NCBI GenBank assembly: GCA_964235705.1
Contig: CAXSDP010000001.1
Location: 1-64,000, forward strand
Length of the DNA: 64,000 nucleotides
From: RH-AL1 sp964235705
GTDB lineage: Bacteria; Pseudomonadota; Alphaproteobacteria; Rhizobiales; Beijerinckiaceae
Direction of reading: 5' to 3'
The notes beneath the pieces are model-generated. The model saw only the letters and a program-made list of their open reading frames with translations. It had not been told where the DNA came from and made no database searches. Shown in pieces: positions 26,112-34,721 of the stretch. The translations under genes were made by a program, and so were the position numbers. Within the stretch, counting starts at the first letter, position 1. Every line of letters starts with the position of its first letter.

Positions 26112-27281
26112 TCAATACGAGCGGGGCAGGCCGAGGACGTGTTCGGCGAGGTAGGACAGGATGAGGTTGGTCGAGATGGGCGCGACCTGGTAGAGCCGCG
26201 TTTCGCGGAACTTGCGTTCCACGTCGTATTCCTCGGCGAAGCCGAAGCCGCCGAAGGTCTGGATGCACACGTTGGCCGCCTCGAAGGACGCGTCGGCGGC
26301 GAGCATCTTGGCCATGTTGGCCTCGGCGCCGGGGTTGGCGCCGGACTCGTACAGGCGCAGCGCCTCCTTCACCATCAGTTCGGCCGCGCGCATGTTGGCG
26401 TAGGCTTTGGCGATGGGGAACTGGATGCCCTGGTTCTGGCCGATGGGACGGCCGAACACGGCACGATCCTTGGCATAGGCGGACGCCTTGTCGATGAACC
26501 ACTTGGCGTCGCCGACGCATTCGGACGCGATCAGGATGCGCTCCGCGTTCATCCCGGCCAGGATGTAGCGGAACCCCTTGCCCTCCTCGCCGACGAGGTT
26601 GGCGGCCGGAACCTCCATGTTGTCGAAGAAGACCTCGCACGAATTGTGGTTCATCATCGTGCGGATCGGGCTGATCTTCAGGCCGTTCCCCACGACCTCG
26701 CGCATGTCGACGATGAAGGTCGACAGGCCGTCGGTGCGCTTGGCCACCTGCTCGCGCGGCGTGGTGCGCGCCAGCAGCAGCATCAGGTCGGAATGCTCGG
26801 CGCGGCTCGTCCAGATCTTCTGGCCGTTGACGATGTAGCGGTCGCCCTCGCGCCGCGCGGTGGTGCGCAGGGAGGTGGTGTCGGTGCCGCTCGTCGGCTC
26901 GGTCACCCCGAAGGCCTGGAGGCGCAACTCGCCGCTGGCGATCTTGGGCAGGTAGGCCTGCTTCTGCGCCTCGCTGCCGTGCCGCAGGATCGTGCCCATG
27001 ATGTACATCTGGGCGTGGCAGGCCGCCCCGTTGCAGCCCTGGCGCTGGATCTCCTCCAGGATCGCCGCCGCGCCCGACAGCGGCAGGCCGACGCCGCCGT
27101 ACTCCTCGGGGATCAGCGCGGCGAGGTAGCCGCCCTCCGTCAAGGCGTCGATGAACTTGGTCGGGTAGCCCCGCGTGCCGTCGAGGTCGCGCCAGTACTC
27201 GCCCGGGAACTGCGCGCAGAGCTTGGCGATCTCGCCCTGGATGTCGGCGTAGGAGGCGGCTTCCAGTGTGGAATGGGTCAT
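26112..27281 (-). CDS. Acyl-CoA dehydrogenase family protein
   Basis: This 389-residue FAD enzyme has the standard three-domain fold. The FAD/substrate loop is LQAFGVTEPTSGTDTTSLRTTA, followed by NGQKIWTSRAEHSD. The C-terminal helix domain has FGRPIGQNQGIQFPIAKAYANM and QTFGGFGFAEEYDVERKFRE. The usual catalytic glutamate near the C terminus is missing: the aligned position falls in YQVAPIST (Pro368). A glutamate in NAERILIA (Glu247) aligns with the helix-G base used by isovaleryl- and long-chain acyl-CoA dehydrogenases. It is part of the minus-strand catabolic operon. Confidence 0.92.
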   Translation of the reverse strand: MTHSTLEAASYADIQGEIAKLCAQFPGEYWRDLDGTRGYPTKFIDALTEGGYLAALIPEEYGGVGLPLSGAAAILEEIQRQGCNGAACHAQMYIMGTILRHGSEAQKQAYLPKIASGELRLQAFGVTEPTSGTDTTSLRTTARREGDRYIVNGQKIWTSRAEHSDLMLLLARTTPREQVAKRTDGLSTFIVDMREVVGNGLKISPIRTMMNHNSCEVFFDNMEVPAANLVGEEGKGFRYILAGMNAERILIASECVGDAKWFIDKASAYAKDRAVFGRPIGQNQGIQFPIAKAYANMRAAELMVKEALRLYESGANPGAEANMAKMLAADASFEAANVCIQTFGGFGFAEEYDVERKFRETRLYQVAPISTNLILSYLAEHVLGLPRSY

Positions 27282-27288
27282 GGCTGGT

Positions 27289-28686
27289 TTACTCCGCGGC
27301 GATGGTGAAGGGCGCGGGGGCGCGGGCGTGACGGAGCAGCGCCGCCGCCTCCGGCAGCTGGTCGAGACGCAGGATGTCGCCGGCCAGCGCCTCCGTTCCG
27401 GCCGCGCCGAGCACGGCCTCGGTGAGGCTCGTGAACTTGGCGCGGAAGGCCGCCTCGTCCGGGAAGTTCGCCGGCTCGCCACGCGGCACGATCACCGTGC
27501 GGGTGAACACTTGGCCGCGCGCCCGCACCGTCAGCTTGGCCGACATGTTGGCGGGGAACTCCGCCTCGATGGCGGGATCGTTCTCGCAGGTGATCCTGGG
27601 CAGGAGCGCCCGGATGGTGGGATCCTCGAGCAACCGGTAGCTGTCCCAGCCCATCGCGCCGGTCGCGAGCGCTGTCGCGATCACGAAGGGACCGCTGAAC
27701 TGGCCGTCGACGACGTTGCGGGGGTCGGCCTTCTTCGCCGCCGGCTCGCCGATCAGCAGGAGCCCGGCGCGGGACACACCGAGCGTCGCCGCCTCGATCT
27801 CGTCGGGCCTGAGGCCGAGTTCCGCGCGCAACGCCAGCGCCGCGTCGACGCCGGCGTGGCCCCAGCGGCAGGACGGGTAGGGCTTCACGCCGGTCGACAT
27901 CAACTCGTAGGTGGTGCCGAGGTCGCGCCCGACGCGCTCGGGATTGGGTGCGGGCGCGTAGGCGTTGAGGAACCCGTGCCGCCCCTCGATCGGCTCCGCC
28001 GCGCCCTTGAAACCTTCCCGCGCCAGGGTGGCGGCGACGAGCCCGGCCATGCCGGCCCAGCCGACCTGGAAGCGCTTCGTCCAGGCGCCGTTCGCCAGGA
28101 ATTGCAGGCTGCCGGCGCTCTGGCTGAGCGCGATGCCGAGCGCGGAGGCGACACCGGCCGCGTCCAAACGGAAGACGCGGGCGGCCGCCGCCGCCGCGCC
28201 GAACGCGCCGCAGGTGGCGCTGGGATGGAAGCCGCGATCGTAATGCGCGCCCGCCGGCAGCGCGAGCGCGAGGCGCAGCGCCACCTCGTAGCCGGCGACG
28301 ATCGCCGCCAACGTCTCCGCGCCGGACGCGCCAACCATCTCGGCGGCGGCGAGCGCGGCGGGGATCACCGGGGCGCCGGGATGCACCACGGCCTCGGCGT
28401 GGGTGTCGTCGAAGTCGAGCGAGTGGCCCAGTACCGCGTTGACCAGCGCGGCGCCGGCCGGCGCGTAGCCGCGTTCGTCGGCGAAGACGCGGGCCGGCCC
28501 ATTGGCGAGCCCGAGCGCGGCCACGGCGGCGACCAGTGCCGGCGTGCTCTCGGCATCGTGGCGGGCGCGGACCGCGTTGCCGACGAGGTCCAGCACGAGC
28601 AACCGCGTCCGCCCCACCACGGTCGGCGGCAAGGTGTCGATCGAGCAGGCGGCGACGAAATCCGAGAGCTGGGTGGTGATGGCCAA
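27289..28686 (-). CDS. MmgE/PrpD family protein
   Basis: This 465-residue protein belongs to the family that contains 2-methylcitrate dehydratase and cis-aconitate decarboxylase. Family features are LDLVGNAVRARHD, NAVLGHSLDFDDTHAEAVVHPGAPVIPAALA, and STGVKPYPSCRWGHAGVDAAL with its conserved lysine and histidine. Within this operon it may dehydrate or isomerise the dicarboxylate skeleton; the reaction is unknown. It is followed after 7 bases by the acyl-CoA dehydrogenase gene. Confidence 0.9.
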   Translation of the reverse strand: MAITTQLSDFVAACSIDTLPPTVVGRTRLLVLDLVGNAVRARHDAESTPALVAAVAALGLANGPARVFADERGYAPAGAALVNAVLGHSLDFDDTHAEAVVHPGAPVIPAALAAAEMVGASGAETLAAIVAGYEVALRLALALPAGAHYDRGFHPSATCGAFGAAAAAARVFRLDAAGVASALGIALSQSAGSLQFLANGAWTKRFQVGWAGMAGLVAATLAREGFKGAAEPIEGRHGFLNAYAPAPNPERVGRDLGTTYELMSTGVKPYPSCRWGHAGVDAALALRAELGLRPDEIEAATLGVSRAGLLLIGEPAAKKADPRNVVDGQFSGPFVIATALATGAMGWDSYRLLEDPTIRALLPRITCENDPAIEAEFPANMSAKLTVRARGQVFTRTVIVPRGEPANFPDEAAFRAKFTSLTEAVLGAAGTEALAGDILRLDQLPEAAALLRHARAPAPFTIAAE

Positions 28687-28719
28687 GGTTCGCGTCCTTT
28701 CAGTCAGGCAACGGCTCAG

Positions 28720-30222
28720 TCAGGCGGCGGCGCGGCGCCAACGGGCGGGGCCGTCGCGATGGATCGATGCGCCGAGGCTGTCGACGGCGACGGTCACCGG
28801 CATGTCGGCCACGACGAATTCGTGGATCGCTTCCATGCCGAGGTCCGCGAAAGCGACGACGCGGGAGGCGCGGATGGCTTTCGACACGAGGTAGGCCGCA
28901 CCTCCCACCGCGACAAGGTAGGCGGCGCCGTGGGCGCGGATCGCGTCCACCGCCGCCGGCCCGCGCTCGGCTTTGCCCACCATCACGAGGAGGCCGGTCG
29001 CCGCCAGGATCGGCTCCAGGAACTTGTCCATGCGGGTCGCAGTGGTCGGGCCGGCCGGACCGACCGCCTCCGTGCCGACGGCGTCGACCGGGCCGACGTA
29101 GTAGATCGCGCGGTCGCGGAGGTCGACCGGCAGCGGCTCGCCGGCCTCGAGCATCCGGACGAGGCGCAGGTGGGCGGCGTCACGGCCGGTCAAGAGGCGG
29201 CCGGACAACAGCAGCGTTTCCCCGGCGCGCCACGTCGCCACCTCGGCCCGCGTCAGGCGGTCGAGGTCGACGCGCCGGGCGGCCGCGCCCACCTCCGCCG
29301 CCACGATCTCGGGCCACGCGTCGAGGGGCGGCGGCGTGAAGGTCGCCGGCCCGGACCCGTCGAGCGTGAAGGCGACGTGCCGGTCGGCCGCGCACTGCGG
29401 GATGAGGCCGACCGGCATGGAGGCGGCATGCACGGGGAAGGTCTTGATCTTGACGTCGAGCACGCTCGTCAGGCCGCCGAGGCCCTGCGCGCCGATGCCG
29501 AGCGCGTTGATGCGCTCGCACAGGTCGATCCGCATCGCCTCCAGCCGGGAGGACGGCCCGCGTCGCTTCAGCGCGCCCATGTCGATGGGGTCGAGCAGGC
29601 TTTCCTTGGCGAGCAGCATCGCGCGCTCGGCCGAGCCGCCGATGCCGAGCCCGATCAGGCCGGGCGGGCACCAGCCGGCCCCCAGCGTCTCGACTGTGCG
29701 CACCACCCAGTCGCCCACCGAGTCGCTGGGGTTGAGCTGCGCGAAACGCGCCTTGTTCTCGGAGCCGCCGCCTTTCGCCGCGACGTGGACCCGCACCGTG
29801 TCGCCGGCCACCATCTCGACGTGGAGCACGGCCGGCGTGTTGTCCCCGGTGTTGCGGCGATCGAACAAAGGCTCCACCACCATCGAGGCCCGGAGCGGGT
29901 TGGTGGCGCACGCCCAAGCCCGCCGCACACCCTCGTCGACGAGTTCCTGGAGCGCGCGTCGCGTGGCGATCCGCGCCTCGACGCCGACCTTCATGAAAAC
30001 GGTCGCGACGCCGGTGTCCTGGCAGATCGGCCGCCGACCCAGCGCCGCCATCCGCGAGTTGCGCAGGATCTGTCCGATCGCGTCCTTGGCGGCCGGACTC
30101 CGCTCCATCGCGTAGGCGTCCGACAAGTGCCGGACGTAGTCCTCCGGGTGGAAGTACGAGATGAACTGCAGCGCGTCGGCGACGCTGGCGATCAGGTCCT
30201 CTTCCGTCACGGGCTCACGCAT
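28720..30222 (-). CDS. fumA: Class I (4Fe-4S) fumarate hydratase-type enzyme, fused alpha-beta
   Basis: This 500-residue protein fuses the two domains that are separate genes in tartrate dehydratase. Three cluster cysteines are visible: Cys67 (RRPICQDTG), Cys185 (AGWCPPG) and Cys277 (IPQCAAD). The C-terminal beta domain has RDRAIYYVGPVDAVGTEAVGPAGPTTATRMD. Class I fumarases often also hydrate mesaconate to citramalate. In this operon that is at least as likely as a citric-acid-cycle role. It overlaps the upstream CoA-transferase by 8 bases. Confidence 0.9.
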   Translation of the reverse strand: MREPVTEEDLIASVADALQFISYFHPEDYVRHLSDAYAMERSPAAKDAIGQILRNSRMAALGRRPICQDTGVATVFMKVGVEARIATRRALQELVDEGVRRAWACATNPLRASMVVEPLFDRRNTGDNTPAVLHVEMVAGDTVRVHVAAKGGGSENKARFAQLNPSDSVGDWVVRTVETLGAGWCPPGLIGLGIGGSAERAMLLAKESLLDPIDMGALKRRGPSSRLEAMRIDLCERINALGIGAQGLGGLTSVLDVKIKTFPVHAASMPVGLIPQCAADRHVAFTLDGSGPATFTPPPLDAWPEIVAAEVGAAARRVDLDRLTRAEVATWRAGETLLLSGRLLTGRDAAHLRLVRMLEAGEPLPVDLRDRAIYYVGPVDAVGTEAVGPAGPTTATRMDKFLEPILAATGLLVMVGKAERGPAAVDAIRAHGAAYLVAVGGAAYLVSKAIRASRVVAFADLGMEAIHEFVVADMPVTVAVDSLGASIHRDGPARWRRAAA

Positions 30223-31390
30223 CGCGCGCGCCCGCGGCGAAGTCGTGACGGATCAACGCGCTGTGCTCGCCGATGTCCGGCACGGCGCCGAGGCGCGGGG
30301 CGGCCCGGTCGCGAACCACCGGCGGCGCGACGATGGAGGCCGGGCCGGCCGGCGTATCGACGCCGACGCGGCGCAGCGCCGGGTGGGCCGCCAAATCCGC
30401 GAGGTCGTTGACGAAGCCGTAGGCGATCTGCGCCCGCCGAAGGCGCGACGCCAGGGCGTCGCGCGGAAGGTCGCCGAAGATCCTGGTGACCTTGGCATCG
30501 ACCGCCGGCCTGTTGGCGACGCGGGCGTTGTTGCTCTCGAACCCCGGCCGGGTGGCCAGGTCCGGCTCGCCGAGCACGGCGTCGCAGAACGTGGCCCATT
30601 CCCGCTCGTTCTGGATCGAGATCAGCACGAGGTGGTCATCGGCGGTGGCGAACGCGCCGTAGGGGCAGATGGAGGGATGGGCTAGGCCGACGCGCTTGGG
30701 CGCGTTGCCGGTGCCCTCGAAGTACAGGAGCGGCACGTTCATCCAGTCGGCGACCCCGTCGAAGAGGCTGACGGCCAACGCCGCGCCGCGCCCGTCGATC
30801 GAGCGGGCGATGAGGGCTTCGAGGATGCCGGCGTAGGCCGACATCCCGCACGCGATGTCGCACACCGACACGCCGACGCGACCGGGTCCGGCGGGATGCC
30901 CGGTGATGCCGGCGAGGCCCGTCTCGGCCTGGACCAACAGGTCGTAGGCTTTCATATCGGTGTAGGAATGGCCTTCGCCGTAGCCGGAGATGTCGACGGT
31001 GATGAGCCGGGGATGGCGTTCGCGCAACGCCGTCGACCCGAAGCCGGCGCGGTCCGCGGCGCCCGGCGCGAGGTTCTGGATGAAGACGTCGGCCTGACTG
31101 AGGATGCGATGGAGGAGGGCGGCGTCGTCGGGTTTCTTGATGTCGGCGACGAGGCTCTGCTTGCCCCGGTTCAACCAGACGAAGTAGCTCGCGAGCCCCT
31201 TGACCGCCGCGTCGTAGCCGCGCGCGAAGTCGCCCTCGGTGCGCTCGATCTTGATGACGCGCGCGCCGGCATCGGCGAGACGGGAGGAACAGTAAGGGGC
31301 CGCGACCGCCTGTTCGAGCGTGACGACGAGGAGGCCGGTGAGCGGTTTGGCCGGGTCGCGCGTCGTGGCGCCAGCGTCATGCCCGATCAT
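30215..31390 (-). CDS. CaiB/BaiF family (class III) CoA-transferase, first gene of catabolic operon
   Basis: This 391-residue CoA-transferase begins the operon. Landmarks are LLVVTLEQAVAAPYCSSRLADAGARVIKIER, VWLNRGKQSLVADIKKPDDAALL and FIQNLAPGAADRAGFGS. The expected catalytic aspartate region is in ETGLAGITGHPAGPGRVGVSVCDIACG. It probably activates the carboxylate brought in by the TRAP transporter. Only about 30% similarity by eye to the other class III transferase at 12.8 kb suggests a different substrate. Start 31390 is an ATG followed by IGHDAGATTRDPAKPL; a slightly later start is possible. Confidence 0.92.
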   Translation of the reverse strand: MIGHDAGATTRDPAKPLTGLLVVTLEQAVAAPYCSSRLADAGARVIKIERTEGDFARGYDAAVKGLASYFVWLNRGKQSLVADIKKPDDAALLHRILSQADVFIQNLAPGAADRAGFGSTALRERHPRLITVDISGYGEGHSYTDMKAYDLLVQAETGLAGITGHPAGPGRVGVSVCDIACGMSAYAGILEALIARSIDGRGAALAVSLFDGVADWMNVPLLYFEGTGNAPKRVGLAHPSICPYGAFATADDHLVLISIQNEREWATFCDAVLGEPDLATRPGFESNNARVANRPAVDAKVTRIFGDLPRDALASRLRRAQIAYGFVNDLADLAAHPALRRVGVDTPAGPASIVAPPVVRDRAAPRLGAVPDIGEHSALIRHDFAAGARDA

Positions 31391-31783
31391 CGCGGCGAAC
31401 CGGCCGCGCGACAGGAAAACTCAACCAGCATCGATCATCCACAAATTCGAGGCGCCCCTGTAGGCTGGCGCCGCTTGCGCCGACTCAGCGATGGCCGGCG
31501 ACATGTCCACGCCAAGGAGGGACCGCCGCGAAGACGTCGGGAGCAACACCGTCGACGTCACATCATCACGAAAACGCGTCGGGCGCGACAGGTCTATGGA
31601 CAGAGGACCGGTCCGGCGGTTCGGACCACGCCTGCCGATCGATCGAGGGCCTGCCAACGACGTCGCGACGTTGGTCGCGCCACGAAGCGACTAGGAAGCG
31701 GAAGCACCCGCCCACCCCGGTGACGGGATCGGCGGGTGCTGCCTGTCAACGACGATAGGGGAACTCGCCCCCGAACCATCGGG
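31391..31783. other. Intergenic region between catalase gene and catabolic operon
   Basis: The 393 bp hold the intrinsic terminator of the manganese catalase gene (31703-31740) and must contain the promoter of the 31390-to-22159 operon. I see no regulator gene and no unambiguous promoter hexamers. Confidence 0.55.
31703..31740 (-). terminator. Intrinsic terminator of the manganese catalase gene
   Basis: AGCACCCGCC (31703-31712) and GGCGGGTGCT (31731-31740) form a perfect 10-bp stem with an 18-base loop, about 44 bases past the catalase stop. On the minus strand it is followed by the pyrimidine-rich TTCCGCTTCC. Confidence 0.7.
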
Positions 31784-32707
31784 CTAGCGCGAAGCCTTGT
31801 AGAGCTTCGTCGCGATCTCGAACATTTCCTCCGGCGCGTAATCCGGCGTGAAAGCGCTGGCGTGGCCGGTGAGGTCATGGATCTTGCCGCCTTCGGGCAT
31901 ACCATCGATCACCTCGAGTTCGCCCGGCGGGTCACCGGGGAGCGCCCTCTCGCCGTTGCCCCAGATCCCGGACATCGCCTTGTAGTCGTTCGGGCTCCAG
32001 GTGTAGAGGCGGCGGTGGGAACCCTCGTTCAAGTACTTCTGGCACTCGGGAATCCGCGACAGGTCGATGTTGGGCGTCGGCAGCATCTTCTCCAGTTCGA
32101 CGCCGGTGATCTTCTTGATGGCCAACGCGTAAGCGTGGGCGTGGACGGAACCGCGCACCAGCAGGTAAGCGCAGACCTCGCGGCCGGTCGGCTCGGTCAT
32201 CGTCTCGTAGACGCGGAGCTTGTGGATACGGGCGCCGCACTCGAGGTGGAAGTTGTGCAGCAGGTCGACCATCAAATTGCCGGTTGTGGTCACGAAATCC
32301 ATGTTCCACGACGCGCCGTTCGCGTTCATCGGCATCGCGCCACCGGCGTTCGACAAGAACGACGTCGCCGATCGTATCTCCTGCATCGCGTTGTAGGGCG
32401 CCTTGGAGATGTCGGCACCGCCCTTCTCGTTGGCGGGGTTGTCCGGTCCGTTGGCGAGCATCGCCACGCCGTTGCAGGCGATCTCGAGGTGTCCGAGTTC
32501 CTCGGCCGTGATGCTGGCCACCAGGTTGTAGAAGGGCTTGAGGTTGGCCTTGCTACGGAAATTGAAGCTCTGGAACATGTAGTTGTTGAGCGTCGACATC
32601 TCGCCGTACTTGCCGCCGATCAGCTCTTGAAGGGCCGCGGCCGCGTTGGGATCGGCCTTCTTCGGGACAGGCAGCTCCGCCTGTAGCTTATCGATGCGCA
32701 TGAACAT
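31784..32707 (-). CDS. Manganese catalase
   Basis: This 307-residue non-haem catalase breaks down hydrogen peroxide at a dinuclear manganese site. Ligand motifs are visible: Glu in KYGEMSTLNNYMFQSFNF, Glu and His in ITAEELGHLEIA, Glu in HNFHLECGARIHKLRVYE, and His in VRGSVHAHAYALAI. AGGAGG nine bases before the ATG at 32707 fixes the start. It is probably its own transcription unit, with a terminator below and a stress-type promoter candidate above. Confidence 0.96.
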   Translation of the reverse strand: MFMRIDKLQAELPVPKKADPNAAAALQELIGGKYGEMSTLNNYMFQSFNFRSKANLKPFYNLVASITAEELGHLEIACNGVAMLANGPDNPANEKGGADISKAPYNAMQEIRSATSFLSNAGGAMPMNANGASWNMDFVTTTGNLMVDLLHNFHLECGARIHKLRVYETMTEPTGREVCAYLLVRGSVHAHAYALAIKKITGVELEKMLPTPNIDLSRIPECQKYLNEGSHRRLYTWSPNDYKAMSGIWGNGERALPGDPPGELEVIDGMPEGGKIHDLTGHASAFTPDYAPEEMFEIATKLYKASR

Positions 32708-32774
32708 TGGCTTGATCCTCCTGGTTACATTCGTCGCAACAAGCGATGGCGGAAAAGGATGCGGATCGCGTCCG

Positions 32775-32800
32775 AATGCGTCAAAGTAGGTCGCCGTTCC
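32775..32800 (-). promoter_or_regulatory. EcfG-like general stress promoter of the manganese catalase
   Basis: On the minus strand GGAAC (32796-32800) is followed by 17 bases and CATT (32775-32778). The known EcfG pattern is GGAAC-N16/17-CGTT, so there is one mismatch. It lies about 70 bases before the ATG. Stress control of manganese catalase would make sense, but this is inference. Confidence 0.35.
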
Positions 32801-32825
32801 TCACCACACGGGGGAGCGGCCATGT

Positions 32826-32855
32826 GGACACCGGCGCGACCAAGCGCCGGTGTCC
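32826..32855 (-). terminator. Strong hairpin after the 109-residue protein gene
   Basis: GGACACCGGCGC (32826-32837) and GCGCCGGTGTCC (32844-32855) form a perfect 12-bp stem with a six-base loop, extendable at the base. It lies about 30 bases past the stop of the upstream gene and separates it from the catalase promoter. No long T-run follows. Confidence 0.6.
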
Positions 32856-32886
32856 ATGTCCGAACCGACGTCGGTCTGCGCTTCGA

Positions 32887-33216
32887 CTACTCGGCCGGGG
32901 CCTGTTCCGCCGCCTTGCTCAACGCCTCGCCGAGCGCCTTGATCTTCTCGGCGTTCTTGCTGTCGGATTTGCCGGCGATCGTGACGGTTTCCTTGCCCAG
33001 CTTCAGGACGAGGTTCTTGACCTGGCTACCGTTGATCTTATCGGCTTGCAGGTGCTTCTTCAGGCTTTCAAGATCCTTGACGATCGCCTTCACACCCGGG
33101 GCTTCGACCTTCTCGAGCGTCGCTTCCCAACCTTCGATGTTCTTGACCGCCGCGGCCACGGTGAAGCCCTTAACGCCTTCCTTGATATGATTGATGGTCG
33201 CGTCGAACTGGGGCAA
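32887..33216 (-). CDS. Conserved-looking small helical protein of unknown function
   Basis: This 109-residue, lysine-rich and mostly helical protein most likely starts at TTG 33216, because AGGAG lies eight bases upstream; the longer frame to 33288 has no such site. It begins PQFDATINHIKEGVKGFTVAAAVKNIEGWEATLEKVEAPGVKAIVKDLESLKKHL and ends in an Ala/Glu tail. There is no signal peptide or membrane segment. I do not recognise the family. It sits upstream of manganese catalase but is separated by a hairpin. Confidence 0.7.
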   Translation of the reverse strand: MPQFDATINHIKEGVKGFTVAAAVKNIEGWEATLEKVEAPGVKAIVKDLESLKKHLQADKINGSQVKNLVLKLGKETVTIAGKSDSKNAEKIKALGEALSKAAEQAPAE

Positions 33217-33765
33217 GTTTGAACTCCTGACATGGACCGCCGAACGTGGCGGCGGAACTGCAAGTCGTGGGGTCGACCAAAGTTGCAACGCGGTCGCGCT
33301 CCGAAACGACGCGGCACACGCTCATATCCGGCGCGCGCTCGCCTATCCGGCGCGCTCGATGGGAGCCACGCGGAAGCCGAAGCCAGCGGCACGACGCCCA
33401 ATGAACGTTGACTTGAAACGCCGTCATGGGACGATGGCGTGTCATCGCGCCCTCGCCCATGCCTTGGCCTCTCGCGCCTTCGCCACCGGACGCATGCTGG
33501 AGGGCCCACGGACGCGGTCGCCCGTGCGATAGGGCCGAACGCCTCGTGCTGGGATGGTGGCGGCGGCCAGGCCCGATCCGGCCCGGATGCGGTGCCCGCG
33601 ACACCTTGGCACCGTCACGGTCCTAGGCCCCGTCACCGTTCCTGCCATCGTCGCGATCCTCGGGATTGTAACGCCGTCGCGGTTCCGGCAAGGAACATCG
33701 TACGACCCGCGTGAACCGGTTATCGCGTTTTCGCGGCCGTCCGGCGGTCGGAAGGGGATGGGACG
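33217..33765. other. Divergent intergenic region
   Basis: This 549-bp GC-rich stretch between the small helical protein and the SDR gene contains only weak overlapping frames. Loose repeats such as CGTCACGGT / CGTCACCGTT around 33614-33640 are visible. I see no convincing gene or RNA. Confidence 0.5.
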
Positions 33766-34707
33766 ATGGCGAGCTGGACACCTGCCGACATACCGGACCA
33801 GACGGGTCGCGTCGCGATCGTGACCGGCGCCACCAGTGGGATCGGCGAAGCCGCCGCCGCCGCGCTGGCCGGCAAGGGGGCCACGGTCGTGCTCGCCGTC
33901 CGCAACCAGGCGAAGGCCGACGCCACGCTCGCGCGCATCTTGGCCCGTCATCCCAAGGCGAGCGTGTCCGCGTCGCTGGTCGATTTGGCCGACCTCGCCA
34001 GCATCCGCGCCTTCATCGCGCGCTTGGCCGAGACGATGCCGCGCGTCGACATCCTCCTCAACAACGCCGGGCTGGGGATGCAGCCGAAACGTTCGACGAC
34101 CGTCGACGGCTTCGAGCGGCAGTTCGGCACCAACCACCTCGGGCAATTCGCCCTGACCGGCCTCCTCCTCCCAACCCTGCTTCGCGCGCCGGCGGCCCGC
34201 GTCGTCGCGATCTCCAGCATCGCCCATCGTCGCGGCGTCATCGACTTCGCCGACCTGCAAGCCGCGCGCGGCTACGGCGGGCTGAAAGCCTACGCCCAAT
34301 CCAAGCTCGCCAATCTGCTGTTCGCCTTCGAACTCGACCGCCGCGCGCAGGCCGCCGACCTATCGTTGGTCAGCGTCGCCGCCCATCCCGGCATGTCGAG
34401 CACGGGCTTCACGGCGGCCGCGGGGTTTCCCAAGTTCGTGACGGCGGCGTTCGACGTGGGGGTCCGTCTCGCCGGCCAGGACGCCGACCAGGGCGCTTGG
34501 CCCGGCCTGTACGCCGCGACCATGCCCAACGTCCAAGGCGGACAATACTTCGGACCGAACGGGCTGGGTGAGATCCGTGGTGCCCCCACCCTCGCCGCCA
34601 TCGCGTCGCGGGCGCGCGACGAGGCGGTTGCCGCCCGTCTCTGGAGCGAGTCGGAAGCGCTCACCGGCGTGACGTACGGCGTGCTCGACAAGCCGCGCGC
34701 CGCCTGA
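33766..34707 (+). CDS. SDR family oxidoreductase (retinol dehydrogenase-like)
   Basis: This 313-residue short-chain dehydrogenase has a nucleotide-binding motif TGATSGIGEAAAAALAGKGATVVLAVRN near residues 20-47 and NNAG at about 99. The catalytic region has ISSIAHRRG and YAQSKLANLLFAFELD. Arrangement and length resemble retinol-dehydrogenase/WWOX-type SDRs that use NADP(H). The substrate is unknown. GGGG lies shortly before the ATG. It converges on the DUF3429 gene 14 bases later. Confidence 0.9.
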   Translation: MASWTPADIPDQTGRVAIVTGATSGIGEAAAAALAGKGATVVLAVRNQAKADATLARILARHPKASVSASLVDLADLASIRAFIARLAETMPRVDILLNNAGLGMQPKRSTTVDGFERQFGTNHLGQFALTGLLLPTLLRAPAARVVAISSIAHRRGVIDFADLQAARGYGGLKAYAQSKLANLLFAFELDRRAQAADLSLVSVAAHPGMSSTGFTAAAGFPKFVTAAFDVGVRLAGQDADQGAWPGLYAATMPNVQGGQYFGPNGLGEIRGAPTLAAIASRARDEAVAARLWSESEALTGVTYGVLDKPRAA

Positions 34708-34721
34708 GGCCGGGGCGCGTT

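Noticed and set aside
27268..30411. Very long plus-strand open frame (1047 codons) across the MmgE and fumarase genes
   Set aside because: It is antisense to two well-supported enzymes and composed of low-complexity Arg/Gly/Asp-rich sequence without family motifs.
33690..33725. EcfG-type promoter (GGAAC ... CGGTT) before the SDR gene
   Set aside because: The spacing between the two elements is about 20 bases rather than 16-17.
33289..33765. Small plus-strand frames in the region before the SDR gene
   Set aside because: They overlap one another in several frames, lack ribosome binding sites and show no recognisable domain.
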